From Streptomyces kurssanovii (GTDB taxonomy: Bacteria > Actinomycetota > Actinomycetes > Streptomycetales > Streptomycetaceae): a DNA stretch of 64,000 nt. The notes under the pieces were generated by a model that saw nothing but the letters and a program-made list of their open reading frames with translations, was not told the DNA's origin and searched no databases. Within the stretch, counting starts at the first letter, position 1, and the number at the start of each line of letters is the position of its first letter. This document shows positions 12,845 to 21,036 of this stretch, piece after piece. The position numbers and the translations under genes are program-made. The stretch is taken from positions 144,953 to 208,952 of the forward strand of contig NZ_BMTN01000010.1 of the NCBI RefSeq assembly GCF_014649695.1, in the 5' to 3' direction.

Positions 12845-14044
12845 ATGACGACGACCACGGCGGCGACGAAGACGGCCGCAACAGCGGCGGCGACTCCCCT
12901 CTCACTCGAAGACCGGATCACCGGCAGCCTCGTCGGAGCAGCGGTCGGCGACGCGCTGGGCGGCCCCGTCGAGGGATACACCCCCGACCAGATCGTGCAA
13001 CGCCACGGCGGCCGCGTCACCGGCATCGTCGGCCCCTGGCACGGCGACGACTGGCGCACCGCCCGCCCCATCGCCCCGTACCACAAGGGCGACGGCCACA
13101 TCACCGACGACACCCTGATGACGCACGCGCTGATCGGGGTGTACGCCACGGTCCGCGACCACCTCGACGCGTACGCCGTCGCCGACCACCTCGTCCCCGA
13201 CCTCATCACCAACCCCCGCTGGATCCCGGAGCTCGAGGCCGAGGCCATTCCCCTCCAGCGGCTCTTCCTCGCCGAGAAGTGGCTCGTCGCCCGGCTGCAC
13301 TACGGGCACCACGACCCGAGGGAGGCGGGCAGCGGAAACATCGTCAACTGCGGTGCGGCGATGTACATGGCGCCGGTGGGGCTGGTCAACGCGGCCGACC
13401 CGGCGGCCGCGTACGCGGAGGCGGTCGACATCGCGGGCGCCCACCAGTCCTCCTACGGCCGGGAGGCGGCCGGAGTGTTCGCGGCCGCCGTCGCCGCCGC
13501 GTGCCTGCCAGGCGCCACCCCCGCCTCGGTCGTCGAGACGGCGACGGCCCTGGCGAAGGACGGCACCCAGGCGGCGATCGAGTCGGTGGCCGAAGCGGCC
13601 GCGCGGCACACGGACTTCGAGTCGGCGCTGGTGCCGCTGCGGGCGGCGGTCGCCCCGTTCGACACGGTCGGCCCCGACTACCGCGCACCGTCGCTGGGCG
13701 CACGCCGCCCCTCCCGCCTCCACTCCATCGAGGAACTCCCGATCGCGCTCGGCATGCTCCTCGTCAACGACGGCGACTACCGCCGTACGGTCCTGTCGGC
13801 CGTCAACTACGGGAGGGACTGCGACTCGATCGCGACGATGGCCGGAGCGATCGCCGGCGCCCTGAGCGGTGAGTCGGCCGTGCCGGAGGAGTGGGCACGG
13901 CAGGTCGCGGAGGCCAGCCGTGTCGACCTGCACGCGCCGGCGGCCGAGCTGGCCGCGGTCGCACGCGAGATCCACGAGCGGGACACGCGGCGCCGACGGG
14001 CCCACGAGGCGGCGTTCGCCATCCTCACGGACACGGCACGATGA
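12845..14044 (+). CDS. ADP-ribosylglycohydrolase family protein (ARH paralogue 3)
   Basis: 399 aa, ATG with AGGGGG about 11 nt upstream, 57 bp after paralogue 2. After a Thr/Ala-rich 18-residue lead, the ARH start ITGSLVGAAVGDALGGPVEG (25-44) is followed by the metal motif T87-D88-D89-T90 (HITDDTLMTHAL) and, near the C-terminus, R324-D325-C-D327-S328 in NYGRDCDSIATMAGAIAGAL. All metal ligands are present. The central sequence GSGNIVNCGAAMYMAPVGL resembles ARH proteins found beside nucleoside or ribose metabolism genes more than DraG. It is translationally coupled to paralogue 4 (ATGA overlap). Confidence 0.88.
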   Translation: MTTTTAATKTAATAAATPLSLEDRITGSLVGAAVGDALGGPVEGYTPDQIVQRHGGRVTGIVGPWHGDDWRTARPIAPYHKGDGHITDDTLMTHALIGVYATVRDHLDAYAVADHLVPDLITNPRWIPELEAEAIPLQRLFLAEKWLVARLHYGHHDPREAGSGNIVNCGAAMYMAPVGLVNAADPAAAYAEAVDIAGAHQSSYGREAAGVFAAAVAAACLPGATPASVVETATALAKDGTQAAIESVAEAAARHTDFESALVPLRAAVAPFDTVGPDYRAPSLGARRPSRLHSIEELPIALGMLLVNDGDYRRTVLSAVNYGRDCDSIATMAGAIAGALSGESAVPEEWARQVAEASRVDLHAPAAELAAVAREIHERDTRRRRAHEAAFAILTDTAR

Positions 14045-15606
14045 CCCAGGCGTTGCGGCTGACCTGGGTCCAGCCGGAGGACCTGATCGGCCATGAACTG
14101 AGGCAGGCGGAAGAGGACGGCAGGGACGGATCGCCGGTCCGGGACCGCTGGCTGGAGGCGGGCGGCGCGCTCCGGCCGGAGCGGGCGGGGGCGTCGAAGG
14201 CGCCCGCGCCGGGCGCGCTGCGCGCGCTGGCCGAGGAACTGCTCGGCGAACTGGCGGCCCTGCCCTGCCCGTCCGCCATCGACGAGCCCACGTCGCTCGC
14301 CGGCATCGCGGCAGCCTGCCGCCCTTCCCCGGCGGCCCCGGGCCACGGCGCGGCAGGCGGCGGGAGTACGGGGCGGTCCCCCCTGGCCCGATCGGACGGC
14401 GACGTCCCGTCCGGGCCGCCGGAGCGGGACGAGGGCCCCGATTCGTCGGAGGTGGCTGAGCAGGCGTCCGAGCCGCCCGACGGCGGCAGCGATACGCGCA
14501 CGACCCGTGCTTCCTGGCCGGCGGGCAGCCCCCGGCCCCGGCCGGCGCACGAGCTCGGAGACGCGCTGCACGCCGCCTGGCTCGGGCGTGCCGCCGGGTG
14601 TCTGCTCGGCAAACCGGTCGAGAAACTGCCGCTCCACGCCATCCGGGACATCGCCCGCGCCACCGGCAACTGGCCCCTCACCACCTGGTTCACCGCCAAG
14701 GGCCTGCCGCCGGAGCTCGCCGCCGCCCATCCCTGGAACCGGCGCAGCGCCCCCACCTCCCTCGCCGAGAACATCGACGGCATGCCGGAGGACGACGACC
14801 TCAACTACCCGCTCCTCGGCCTTCTTCTCCTCCAGCGCCACGGCAGGGACTTCACCACCGACGATGTCGCTCGGCTGTGGCTGGACGAGTTGCCGGCCGG
14901 ACGCACGTTCACGGCGGAGCGCATCGCCTACCGCAACCTCCTCTGCGGCATCGAGCCCCCGCTGACCGCCTCCCACCGCAACCCGTTCCGCGAATGGATC
15001 GGCGCGGCCATCCGCGCCGACGTCCACGGCTGGTCCAACCCCGGCGATCCGGCGGCCGCCGCCGCGCAGGCATACCGGGACGCCAGCCTCACGCACACCG
15101 CGAACGGTGTGTACGGCGCCATGTTCGCCGCCGCCGCCATCGCCTCCGCGGCCACGGGAACCGCCGATGTGCACGCGGCGATCGCCAGCGGTCTCACCGT
15201 CGTCCCTCCCCGCTCACGCTTCGCCGCCGCCGTGCGCTTCGGCGTCCGGGCGGCCGGGGAGCACGCCGACTTCGCCGACGCCGTCGACAGCGTCCACGCC
15301 GAGTACGGGGCCTACCACTGGGTGCACGTGCTGCCCAACGCCGCGTTGCTCGTCGCCGCGCTCACCCACGCCGACGGTGACTTCACCGGCTCCATCTGCC
15401 GCGCCGTGTCCGGCGGGCTCGACACCGACTCGAACGGTGCGACGGCCGGATCGCTCGCGGGCCTCCTGGCCGGGCGGCCGGACGCCCTGCCCGACCGGTG
15501 GACCGCCCCGCTCAAGAACCGGCTCGCCACCTCCGTCACCGGGTTCGACGGCGTCGGCTTCGACACGCTCGCCCACCTCACGCTCAAGGAGGCACTCCGC
15601 CCATGA
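14041..15606 (+). CDS. ADP-ribosylglycohydrolase family protein with N-terminal extension (ARH paralogue 4)
   Basis: 521 aa; ATG overlaps the stop of paralogue 3. Residues 1-165 are poorly conserved: a possible small folded part (1-90) and a Gly/Ser/Pro linker. The ARH domain starts at LGDALHAAWLGRAAGCLLGK (172-191). Its first metal site is the variant E250-D251-D252-D253-L-N-Y (PEDDDLNY) instead of T-D-D-T. The second, D461-T-D463-S-N-G-A, is intact. The DDDLNY type forms a recognisable branch of the family, so it is likely active on a different substrate from paralogues 1 and 3. The ribokinase-like gene starts inside its stop codon. Confidence 0.85.
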   Translation: MTQALRLTWVQPEDLIGHELRQAEEDGRDGSPVRDRWLEAGGALRPERAGASKAPAPGALRALAEELLGELAALPCPSAIDEPTSLAGIAAACRPSPAAPGHGAAGGGSTGRSPLARSDGDVPSGPPERDEGPDSSEVAEQASEPPDGGSDTRTTRASWPAGSPRPRPAHELGDALHAAWLGRAAGCLLGKPVEKLPLHAIRDIARATGNWPLTTWFTAKGLPPELAAAHPWNRRSAPTSLAENIDGMPEDDDLNYPLLGLLLLQRHGRDFTTDDVARLWLDELPAGRTFTAERIAYRNLLCGIEPPLTASHRNPFREWIGAAIRADVHGWSNPGDPAAAAAQAYRDASLTHTANGVYGAMFAAAAIASAATGTADVHAAIASGLTVVPPRSRFAAAVRFGVRAAGEHADFADAVDSVHAEYGAYHWVHVLPNAALLVAALTHADGDFTGSICRAVSGGLDTDSNGATAGSLAGLLAGRPDALPDRWTAPLKNRLATSVTGFDGVGFDTLAHLTLKEALRP

Positions 15607-16490
15607 CAGGCATCGTGGTGCTCGGCAGCACCAACATGGACCTCGTCGCCTTCGTGGCGCACGCGCCGAAACGCGGGGAGACCGTCACGGGACGCGAGTT
15701 CCGCACGGTCCCCGGCGGCAAGGGCGCCAACCAGGCCGTCGCCGCGGCACGCGCCGGCGGCGACGTCGCGATGATCGGCGCGGTCGGCTCCGACGCGTTC
15801 GGTCCCCAACTGCGGCACACCCTCGAATCCTGCGGTGTCGACATCGACCTGCTCAGGACCGCCGAGTGCCCCTCCGGCACCGCCCATGTCGTCGTCGACG
15901 ACGAAGGCGGCAACGCCATCGTCGTCATCCCTGGCGCCAACGGCACCGTCACCGCCCTCGCCCCAGGCGAGGAAGCCCTCATCGCCACCGCGGACACTCT
16001 GCTCCTCCAGCTCGAACTCCCCCTCAGCGCCGTCCTCGACGGCGCCGAGGCAGCCCGCCGCCACGGGGTGCGGACCGTCCTCACGCCCGCCCCCGCCCAG
16101 CCGCTGCCGCCCGAACTCCTCGCCGCCACCGATCTGCTGGTGCCCAACGAGCACGAAGCGGCCACGCTCACCGGCATCGCCGACCACCGCTCCGCGGCAC
16201 AGGAACTGCTGCGCCAGGTCCCGGAGGTGGTGATCACCCTGGGGTCCGCGGGCTGTCTGTACGCGGCCCGGGGCACCGAGCCGATCAGCGTCCCCGCACC
16301 TGCCGTGCACGCCGTGGACACCACCGCGGCGGGCGACACCTTCGTCGGCGCCCTCGCCGTGGCACTCGGTGAGATGAAGCCGATCGCACAGTGCCTGGCC
16401 TGGGCATGCGCGGCCGCCGCCCTGTCCGTCCAACGCCCGGGAGCGTCCTCGTCCATGCCGTACCGCACCGAGATCGACGCCGCCTCATGA
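15603..16490 (+). CDS. rbsK: PfkB-family carbohydrate kinase, ribokinase type
   Basis: 295 aa, close to ribokinase length; ATG overlaps the previous stop by 4 nt. The N-terminal GSTNMDL and RTVPGGKGANQAVAAARAGG (34-53) form the ribose-binding signature. The PfkB motif 2 DTTAAGDTFVGAL (239-251) has catalytic Asp245 and the anion hole. Family enzymes phosphorylate ribose at O5 using ATP. In this operon it could trap ribose, or a ribosyl fragment, released by the ARH paralogues upstream. No ribose ABC transporter or RbsD is nearby, which argues for an internal rather than imported sugar. A different sugar or nucleoside substrate cannot be excluded. Confidence 0.85.
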   Translation: MTGIVVLGSTNMDLVAFVAHAPKRGETVTGREFRTVPGGKGANQAVAAARAGGDVAMIGAVGSDAFGPQLRHTLESCGVDIDLLRTAECPSGTAHVVVDDEGGNAIVVIPGANGTVTALAPGEEALIATADTLLLQLELPLSAVLDGAEAARRHGVRTVLTPAPAQPLPPELLAATDLLVPNEHEAATLTGIADHRSAAQELLRQVPEVVITLGSAGCLYAARGTEPISVPAPAVHAVDTTAAGDTFVGALAVALGEMKPIAQCLAWACAAAALSVQRPGASSSMPYRTEIDAAS

Positions 16491-17824
16491 GCCCTGCTAC
16501 GTCTCCCCCGCCTCTCAACCCCCTCCCCCGAAGCCCCCTTCCCTTGAATCCCCTTCCGGCGGACGGTCACCGTCCGCCGGAAGGTCACCGTCCGCCGGAA
16601 GGTCACCGTCCGCCGGAAGGTCACCGTCCGCCGGAGGGTCGCCTTCCGCTGGAGGGTCTGCGCGTCCTCGACCTGGCGACCCTCTTCGCCGGCCCCCTGT
16701 GCGCCACGATCCTGGGTGACTTCGGCGCCGAGGTCATCAAGGTCGAGCACCCCACCCGCCCCGACCCGTCACGCGGCCACGGCCCCGCCAAGAACGGTGT
16801 CGGGCTGTGGTGGAAGGTCCTCGGCCGCAACAAGCGCAACGTCACCCTCGACCTGTCCGCCCCCGGCGGCCGGGAGACGCTGCTCCGTCTCGCCGCGACC
16901 GCCGACGTGGTCGTGGAGAACTTCCGCCCCGGCACCCTGGAGAGATGGGGGCTCGGTTGGGACGAACTGAGCGCGGCCAACCCCCGGCTGGTCCTCGCCC
17001 GCATCACCGGCTTCGGGCAGTTCGGCCCGTACTCCCACCGCCCGGGCTTCGGCACCCTCGCGGAGGCGATGAGCGGCTTCGCCGCCGCCACCGGCGAACC
17101 GGAAGGCCCGCCGACACTCCCCCCGTTCGGCCTCGCCGACTCCGTCGCCGGCCTCGCCACCGCCTACGCCGTGATGACCGCGCTCGCCGCCCGCGCCACC
17201 ACCGGCCGCGGCCAGGTCGTCGACATGGCGATCATCGAACCGATCCTGGCCGTGCTCGGCCCGCAGGCGCTCTGGTACGACCAGCTCGGCTACATCCAGC
17301 CCCGCACGGGCAACCGCTCCCGCAACAACGCGCCGCGCAACATCTACCGCACCGCGGACGGCAGTTGGCTCGCCGTCTCCACCTCCGCCCAGTCCGTCGC
17401 GGAACGCGTCATGCACCTCGTGGGCCGGCCCGAGCTCGTCGACGAGCCATGGTTCGCCACCGGAACCGGCCGCGCCGAACACGCCGGCGAACTCGACGAC
17501 GCCGTCGGCGGCTGGATCGCCCGCCGGACCCGCGACGAAGTGGTCGACGCGTTCGAGAAGGCGGAGGCCGCCGTCGCCCCCGTCTACGACATCAGCGACG
17601 TCATGGACGATCCGCAGTACCAGGCGCTCGGGACCATCACGGAGGTGCCGGACCCCGAACTCGGCACGCTGCGTATGCAGAACGTCATCTTCCGCCTGTC
17701 GGAGACTCCCGGCCGTATCCGCTGGGCCGGCCGGCCGCACGGCGCGGACACCGAGGAGGTGCTGACCGAACTCGGCCTGACCTCCACCGACATCACCGCA
17801 CTTCGCACCCAAGGGGCACTATGA
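16487..17824 (+). CDS. CaiB/BaiF class III CoA-transferase with proline-rich repeat N-terminus
   Basis: 445 aa, ATG overlaps the kinase stop. Residues 1-55 are low complexity and include four exact GHRPPE units encoded by an 18-bp tandem repeat. The enzyme proper begins at LEGLRVLDLATLFAGPLCA, with the CoA-binding parts ILGDFGAEVIKVEHP and NKRNVTLDL. The acidic residue in FGLADSVAG corresponds to the region of the catalytic Asp that forms the acyl anhydride. AEAMSGFAAATGEPEGPP is also typical. Family III enzymes move CoA between carboxylic acids. The next gene encodes a CitE-type lyase, so the pair could activate and cleave a malyl- or citramalyl-type acid. The substrate is not readable from sequence. 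Confidence 0.85.
   Translation: MSPATSPPPLNPLPRSPLPLNPLPADGHRPPEGHRPPEGHRPPEGHRPPEGRLPLEGLRVLDLATLFAGPLCATILGDFGAEVIKVEHPTRPDPSRGHGPAKNGVGLWWKVLGRNKRNVTLDLSAPGGRETLLRLAATADVVVENFRPGTLERWGLGWDELSAANPRLVLARITGFGQFGPYSHRPGFGTLAEAMSGFAAATGEPEGPPTLPPFGLADSVAGLATAYAVMTALAARATTGRGQVVDMAIIEPILAVLGPQALWYDQLGYIQPRTGNRSRNNAPRNIYRTADGSWLAVSTSAQSVAERVMHLVGRPELVDEPWFATGTGRAEHAGELDDAVGGWIARRTRDEVVDAFEKAEAAVAPVYDISDVMDDPQYQALGTITEVPDPELGTLRMQNVIFRLSETPGRIRWAGRPHGADTEEVLTELGLTSTDITALRTQGAL
16565..16654 (+). repeat. 18-bp coding tandem repeat in the CoA-transferase N-terminus
   Basis: The unit GGTCACCGTCCGCCGGAA occurs at 16565, 16583 and 16601 exactly, at 16619 with one change, and as a degenerate fifth copy at 16637-16654. 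Each unit adds the hexapeptide GHRPPE in frame, so copy-number change would lengthen or shorten the protein without a frameshift. Confidence 0.9.
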
Positions 17825-18621
17825 CCATCCCCCTCACCTGGCTCTACGCCCCGGGCGACCGCCCGGAAGTGGTACGCAAGGCCCTCGCCTCCGACGCCGA
17901 CATCGTCATCGTCGACCTCGAGGACGCCGTCGCCCAGGGACGCAAGCCGTACGCCCTCGACGCGACGGCCGAACTGCTGTCGGCCCCCCAACCGCTCCCC
18001 GTCCATGTCCGCATCAACTCCCCCCATGACGTCGAGGCCCTCGCCGGACTGCCGGGCCTCAGTGCCCTGCGCATCCCCAAGGTCGCATACGCCACTGACA
18101 TCCAGCAGATCGCGGCCCGCGCGCCGGGCGTCCCCCTGTATCCGCTCATCGAGTCGGCGCTCGCCGTGGAACACGCCTACGCGATCGCCACCGCGCACGA
18201 CGCCGTCGCCGGCATCGCCCTGGGCGAATCGGATCTCCGCGGCGACCTCGGTCTGCGCGGTGACGCCGGTCTCGACTGGCCCCGCACCCGTACGGTCATG
18301 GCCGCGAGGGCCGCGGGGCTCGCGCCACCGCCCCAGTCGATCTACCCCGACATCCTCGACCTCGACGGTCTCTACGCCTCCTGCTCCCACGGCAGGTCCC
18401 TCGGCTTCCTGGGCCGGGCGGCCATCCACCCACGCCAGCTGCCCGTCATCGAGCGCGCCTTCCGCCCGACGAAGGAGGAGATCGAGGCGGCCGAGGACAT
18501 CGTGAAGGCGGCCGCGTCGGACGCGGGGGCGCTGGCTCTGCCGGACGGCCGCTTCGTCGACGCGGCGGTGGTGGCGGCGGCCCGCCGGACGCTGGCGCTG
18601 GCGAGCCGCGAGGACCTCTGA
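17821..18621 (+). CDS. HpcH/HpaI aldolase / CitE-like acyl-CoA lyase
   Basis: 266 aa; the ATG overlaps the CoA-transferase stop. The TIM-barrel CitE pattern is clear: LYAPGDRPEVVRKAL at the start, the metal-site helix IVDLEDAVAQGRK, the CoA-linked VHVRINSPHD, then YPLIESALAVEHAYAIA and the second metal site GIALGESDLRGDLGL. A C-terminal segment RAAIHPRQLPVIERAF completes the family. These Mg2+-dependent enzymes split (S)-citramalyl-CoA, malyl-CoA or related thioesters. It ends the seven-gene operon and is convergent with lgt, with repeat copy B between them. Confidence 0.88.
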   Translation: MTIPLTWLYAPGDRPEVVRKALASDADIVIVDLEDAVAQGRKPYALDATAELLSAPQPLPVHVRINSPHDVEALAGLPGLSALRIPKVAYATDIQQIAARAPGVPLYPLIESALAVEHAYAIATAHDAVAGIALGESDLRGDLGLRGDAGLDWPRTRTVMAARAAGLAPPPQSIYPDILDLDGLYASCSHGRSLGFLGRAAIHPRQLPVIERAFRPTKEEIEAAEDIVKAAASDAGALALPDGRFVDAAVVAAARRTLALASREDL

Positions 18622-18951
18622 AAGGGGGAGGCGGGCGCGGGGGCCGCTGCGGGTGGGCGGCCGCTGCGTGGGGCGTTCTCCCCTCCCCGCCCCTTCCCGC
18701 TGTACCGATGTGCGGCTCCGCCGCGTGGCGGGCTCCGCCCGGACCCGTACCGCGCTCCGCGCGGTGCCCTCAATCGCCGGGCGGGCTGGCTTTCGCTCCG
18801 CGAAATCAGCCCCGCTGGGGGCAACCTCCCACGGCCGCCAGGCCGTAGGGGGAGAGGTGCGGGGGTCCGGGGGCAGAGCCCCCGGTTACGGGAAGGGGCG
18901 GGGAGGGGAACAAGCCCGCCGCAGGCGAACCGCACCCGCACCCGCCCCGCG
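18622..18951. repeat. Intergenic block with dispersed GC-rich repeat, copy B
   Basis: 330 bp between convergent genes. Positions 18688-18748 match copy A (2041-2101) with one difference. Further modules shared with copies A and C follow: CCTCAATCGCCGGGCGGGCT near 18769, CACGGCCGCCAGGCCGTAGG near 18830, and GGGGGTCCGGGGGCAGAGCC near 18860. The block ends with GGGAAGGGGCGGGGAGGGGA (about 18891-18910), which is also the border of copies A and D. Its hairpins probably end both transcripts. Confidence 0.75.
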
Positions 18952-19917
18952 TCACGCCTTGCCGGGCGACTCCGCCGCGTCCGCGGACTCCGGCGCCGTG
19001 TCCGGCTCAGGCTCCGCCTCGGACTTCGCCGTGCCGGCACCGTCCTCGGGATCGCCGTCGCCGGACGGAGCATCCGCGGCCTCGTCGGACGTCGACTTGG
19101 CCACCGCCGCCGGCTCCACGATCTCCTCGCGTCCCGGACGCTTCCGGGACGAGATCACGATGTACGTGACCGCCAGCAGGAAGACCACGATGGAGGTCCA
19201 GACGTTCAGCCGCACGCCGAGGATGTCGTGCGCCTCGTCGACGCGCATGTACTCGATCCAGCCGCGGCCGGCGCAGTACGCGGCGACGTACAGCGCGAAC
19301 GCCCGCCCGTGACCCAGCTTGAAGCGGCGGTCGGCCCAGATGACCAGCAGCGCGACGCCGATGCACCACAGGGACTCGTAAAGGAAGGTCGGGTGGTACA
19401 GGCCGGCCTCACGGTTCGCGCCCTCGGTGATCCTGAGCGCCCAGGGGACGTCGGTCTCCCTGCCGTAGAGCTCCTGGTTGAACCAGTTGCCCCAGCGGCC
19501 GATCGCCTGAGCGAAGGCGATACCGGGTGCCAGGGCGTCGGCCCAGGCGGGCAGCGGGATCCCGCGGCGGCGGCAGCCGATCCAGGCGCCGACCGCGCCC
19601 AGCGCGATCGCGCCCCAGATACCGAGGCCGCCCTCCCAGATCTTGAAGGCGTCGACCCAGTTCTCACCCTCGCTGAAGTACAGCTGATAGTCGGTGATCA
19701 CGTGGTAGAGCCGACCACCGACCAGGCCGAACGGCACGGCCCAGACAGCGATGTCGGCCACCGTTCCGGCCTTGCCGCCCCGGGCGACCCAGCGCCGGTT
19801 GCCGTACCAGACGGCTACGAAGACGCCGATGATGATGCAGAACGCATAGCCTCGCAGCGGAAGCGGTCCGAGGTGGATCACTCCGGTCGACGGGCTGGGA
19901 ATGTAGGCGATGTCCAT
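18952..19917 (-). CDS. lgt: Prolipoprotein diacylglyceryl transferase
   Basis: 321 aa from the ATG at 19917; the frame runs on upstream but without conserved sequence. Lgt moves diacylglycerol from phosphatidylglycerol to the lipobox Cys of prelipoproteins at the membrane. Seven membrane segments are visible. Family motifs include PLRGYAFCIIIGV, VGGRLYHVI, the signature GRWGNWFNQELYG with its essential Arg, and AGLYHPTFLYES. The C-terminal 60 residues (after VISSRKRPGREE) are an acidic Ala/Glu/Asp-rich tail that streptomycete Lgt proteins commonly have. A 10-bp-stem hairpin (19938-19968) lies just upstream of the start. Confidence 0.95.
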   Translation of the reverse strand: MDIAYIPSPSTGVIHLGPLPLRGYAFCIIIGVFVAVWYGNRRWVARGGKAGTVADIAVWAVPFGLVGGRLYHVITDYQLYFSEGENWVDAFKIWEGGLGIWGAIALGAVGAWIGCRRRGIPLPAWADALAPGIAFAQAIGRWGNWFNQELYGRETDVPWALRITEGANREAGLYHPTFLYESLWCIGVALLVIWADRRFKLGHGRAFALYVAAYCAGRGWIEYMRVDEAHDILGVRLNVWTSIVVFLLAVTYIVISSRKRPGREEIVEPAAVAKSTSDEAADAPSGDGDPEDGAGTAKSEAEPEPDTAPESADAAESPGKA

Positions 19918-19937
19918 GGCAGGACCGACGCTACCCT

Positions 19938-19968
19938 GCCGGGCGGGACGTACGGCAACCCGCCCGGC
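19938..19968 (-). promoter_or_regulatory. Hairpin in the lgt leader
   Basis: GCCGGGCGGG at 19938-19947 pairs perfectly with 19959-19968 (11-nt loop), 21 bp upstream of the lgt ATG and about 145 bp past the stop of the preceding gene. It may be that gene's terminator or a structured leader. Confidence 0.35.
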
Positions 19969-20112
19969 AACTTCTGGGTAACAGGACACGGTCATGGTCA
20001 CGGCTGCGGCCATGGTCAGGGGCACCGGTCCGCGGCCGTCCGCGGGCGGCGCAGGCACCACCGGGTCAGGGACCGCCACCGGGTCCGAGAACCGCCATCG
20101 GTCCGTCCGGCC

Positions 20113-20973
20113 TCAGGAAGCCGGTGCTCCCGGGCTCACGCTTCCGCCCCCGGTCGGCGACGCCGGCCGCTCGGTGCCCGGCGGCTTGCCCTCGTTGGCC
20201 TCCTTGACCCACTTCTTGAAGTTCGCGACGGAGATCTGCTCCTTCCCCTTCGTCGGGAAGATCGACTCTCCGTTGAGCAGCACGGTCGGGGTGCCGCTGA
20301 AGCCGCCGGCCTGGAACGCTTCGTTGGACTTCTTCACCCAGGCGTCGTGCTTGCCCTCCTCCACACAGCTGCGGAACGCGGGCGTGTCCAGTCCCTCGAC
20401 CTCGCCCGCGAGCTCGATCAGCCTGCCGTTGTCGGCGAAGGCGTCGTCCGGCTCGGGCGGCTGGTTCATGTACAGCACGTCGTGGTACGGGGCGAACTTC
20501 CCGGCGTCCTGGGCGCACGCCGCCGCGTTCGCCGCGCGCAGGGAGCCGCTGCCGCCCATGTTCCCGTCGATGATGGTGGCAAGGTGATAGTCGATCTTGA
20601 TCTGGCCGGCCTTCTCCAGATCATGGATCGTCTCGCGAAGAGCGTTCTCGAACTGGGCGCATGCCGGGCACCGGAAGTCCTCCCACACCGTGAGGGTGGA
20701 CGGGGCGTCGGCGGCGCCGACCGGGATGGCGAGCTGCTCCTCGCCCTGTACGCCGCTGGGCGCGAGGAGCGGGCTCGCATCCGTCGTGCCGCTCCCCTCG
20801 TCCTTGCCGCTGTTGGCGGCCACCAGGCCGGCCACCGCGGCCAGCCCGAGCACGCCCACCACGGCCGAGGCCACGATCAGGGTCCTGCGGCGCTTCTCGC
20901 GTGCCTTTTCCCGCGCCCGTTCCTGCTGGAGCCGCTCGCGCGCTCCCCGCTTCCGCTCTTGGTTCTCGCTCAC
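20113..20973 (-). CDS. Membrane-anchored DsbA-like thioredoxin-fold protein
   Basis: 286 aa from the GTG at 20973. An ATG 54 nt upstream lies within the trpA terminator hairpin and is unlikely. A basic, helical N-terminus (ENQERKRGARERLQQERARE) precedes one membrane segment (TLIVASAVVGVLGLAAVAGL, 31-50), so the thioredoxin domain is outside the cell. The domain has FRCPACAQFE with C102-P-A-C105, a long helical insert and the cis-Pro loop GGFSGTPTVLLNG. It likely oxidises or isomerises secreted proteins. No DsbB or VKOR-type partner is adjacent. A second, related protein is encoded at 56713. It sits between trpA and lgt but is separated from trpA by a terminator. Confidence 0.88.
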   Translation of the reverse strand: MSENQERKRGARERLQQERAREKAREKRRRTLIVASAVVGVLGLAAVAGLVAANSGKDEGSGTTDASPLLAPSGVQGEEQLAIPVGAADAPSTLTVWEDFRCPACAQFENALRETIHDLEKAGQIKIDYHLATIIDGNMGGSGSLRAANAAACAQDAGKFAPYHDVLYMNQPPEPDDAFADNGRLIELAGEVEGLDTPAFRSCVEEGKHDAWVKKSNEAFQAGGFSGTPTVLLNGESIFPTKGKEQISVANFKKWVKEANEGKPPGTERPASPTGGGSVSPGAPAS

Positions 20974-20986
20974 ACACCGCAAACGA

Positions 20987-21016
20987 ACCGGGGAGGCGTG
21001 TGCGCGCCTCCCCGGT
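20987..21016 (-). terminator. trpA terminator
   Basis: ACCGGGGAGGCG at 20987-20998 pairs with 21005-21016 (12 bp, 6-nt loop), 20 bp after the trpA stop. Confidence 0.8.
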
Positions 21017-21036
21017 CCCTGATCCACTCGTACGGG

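Noticed and set aside
16565-16654. CRISPR array
   Set aside because: Eighteen-base units are directly adjacent with no spacers and lie in frame within a gene; no cas genes are present.
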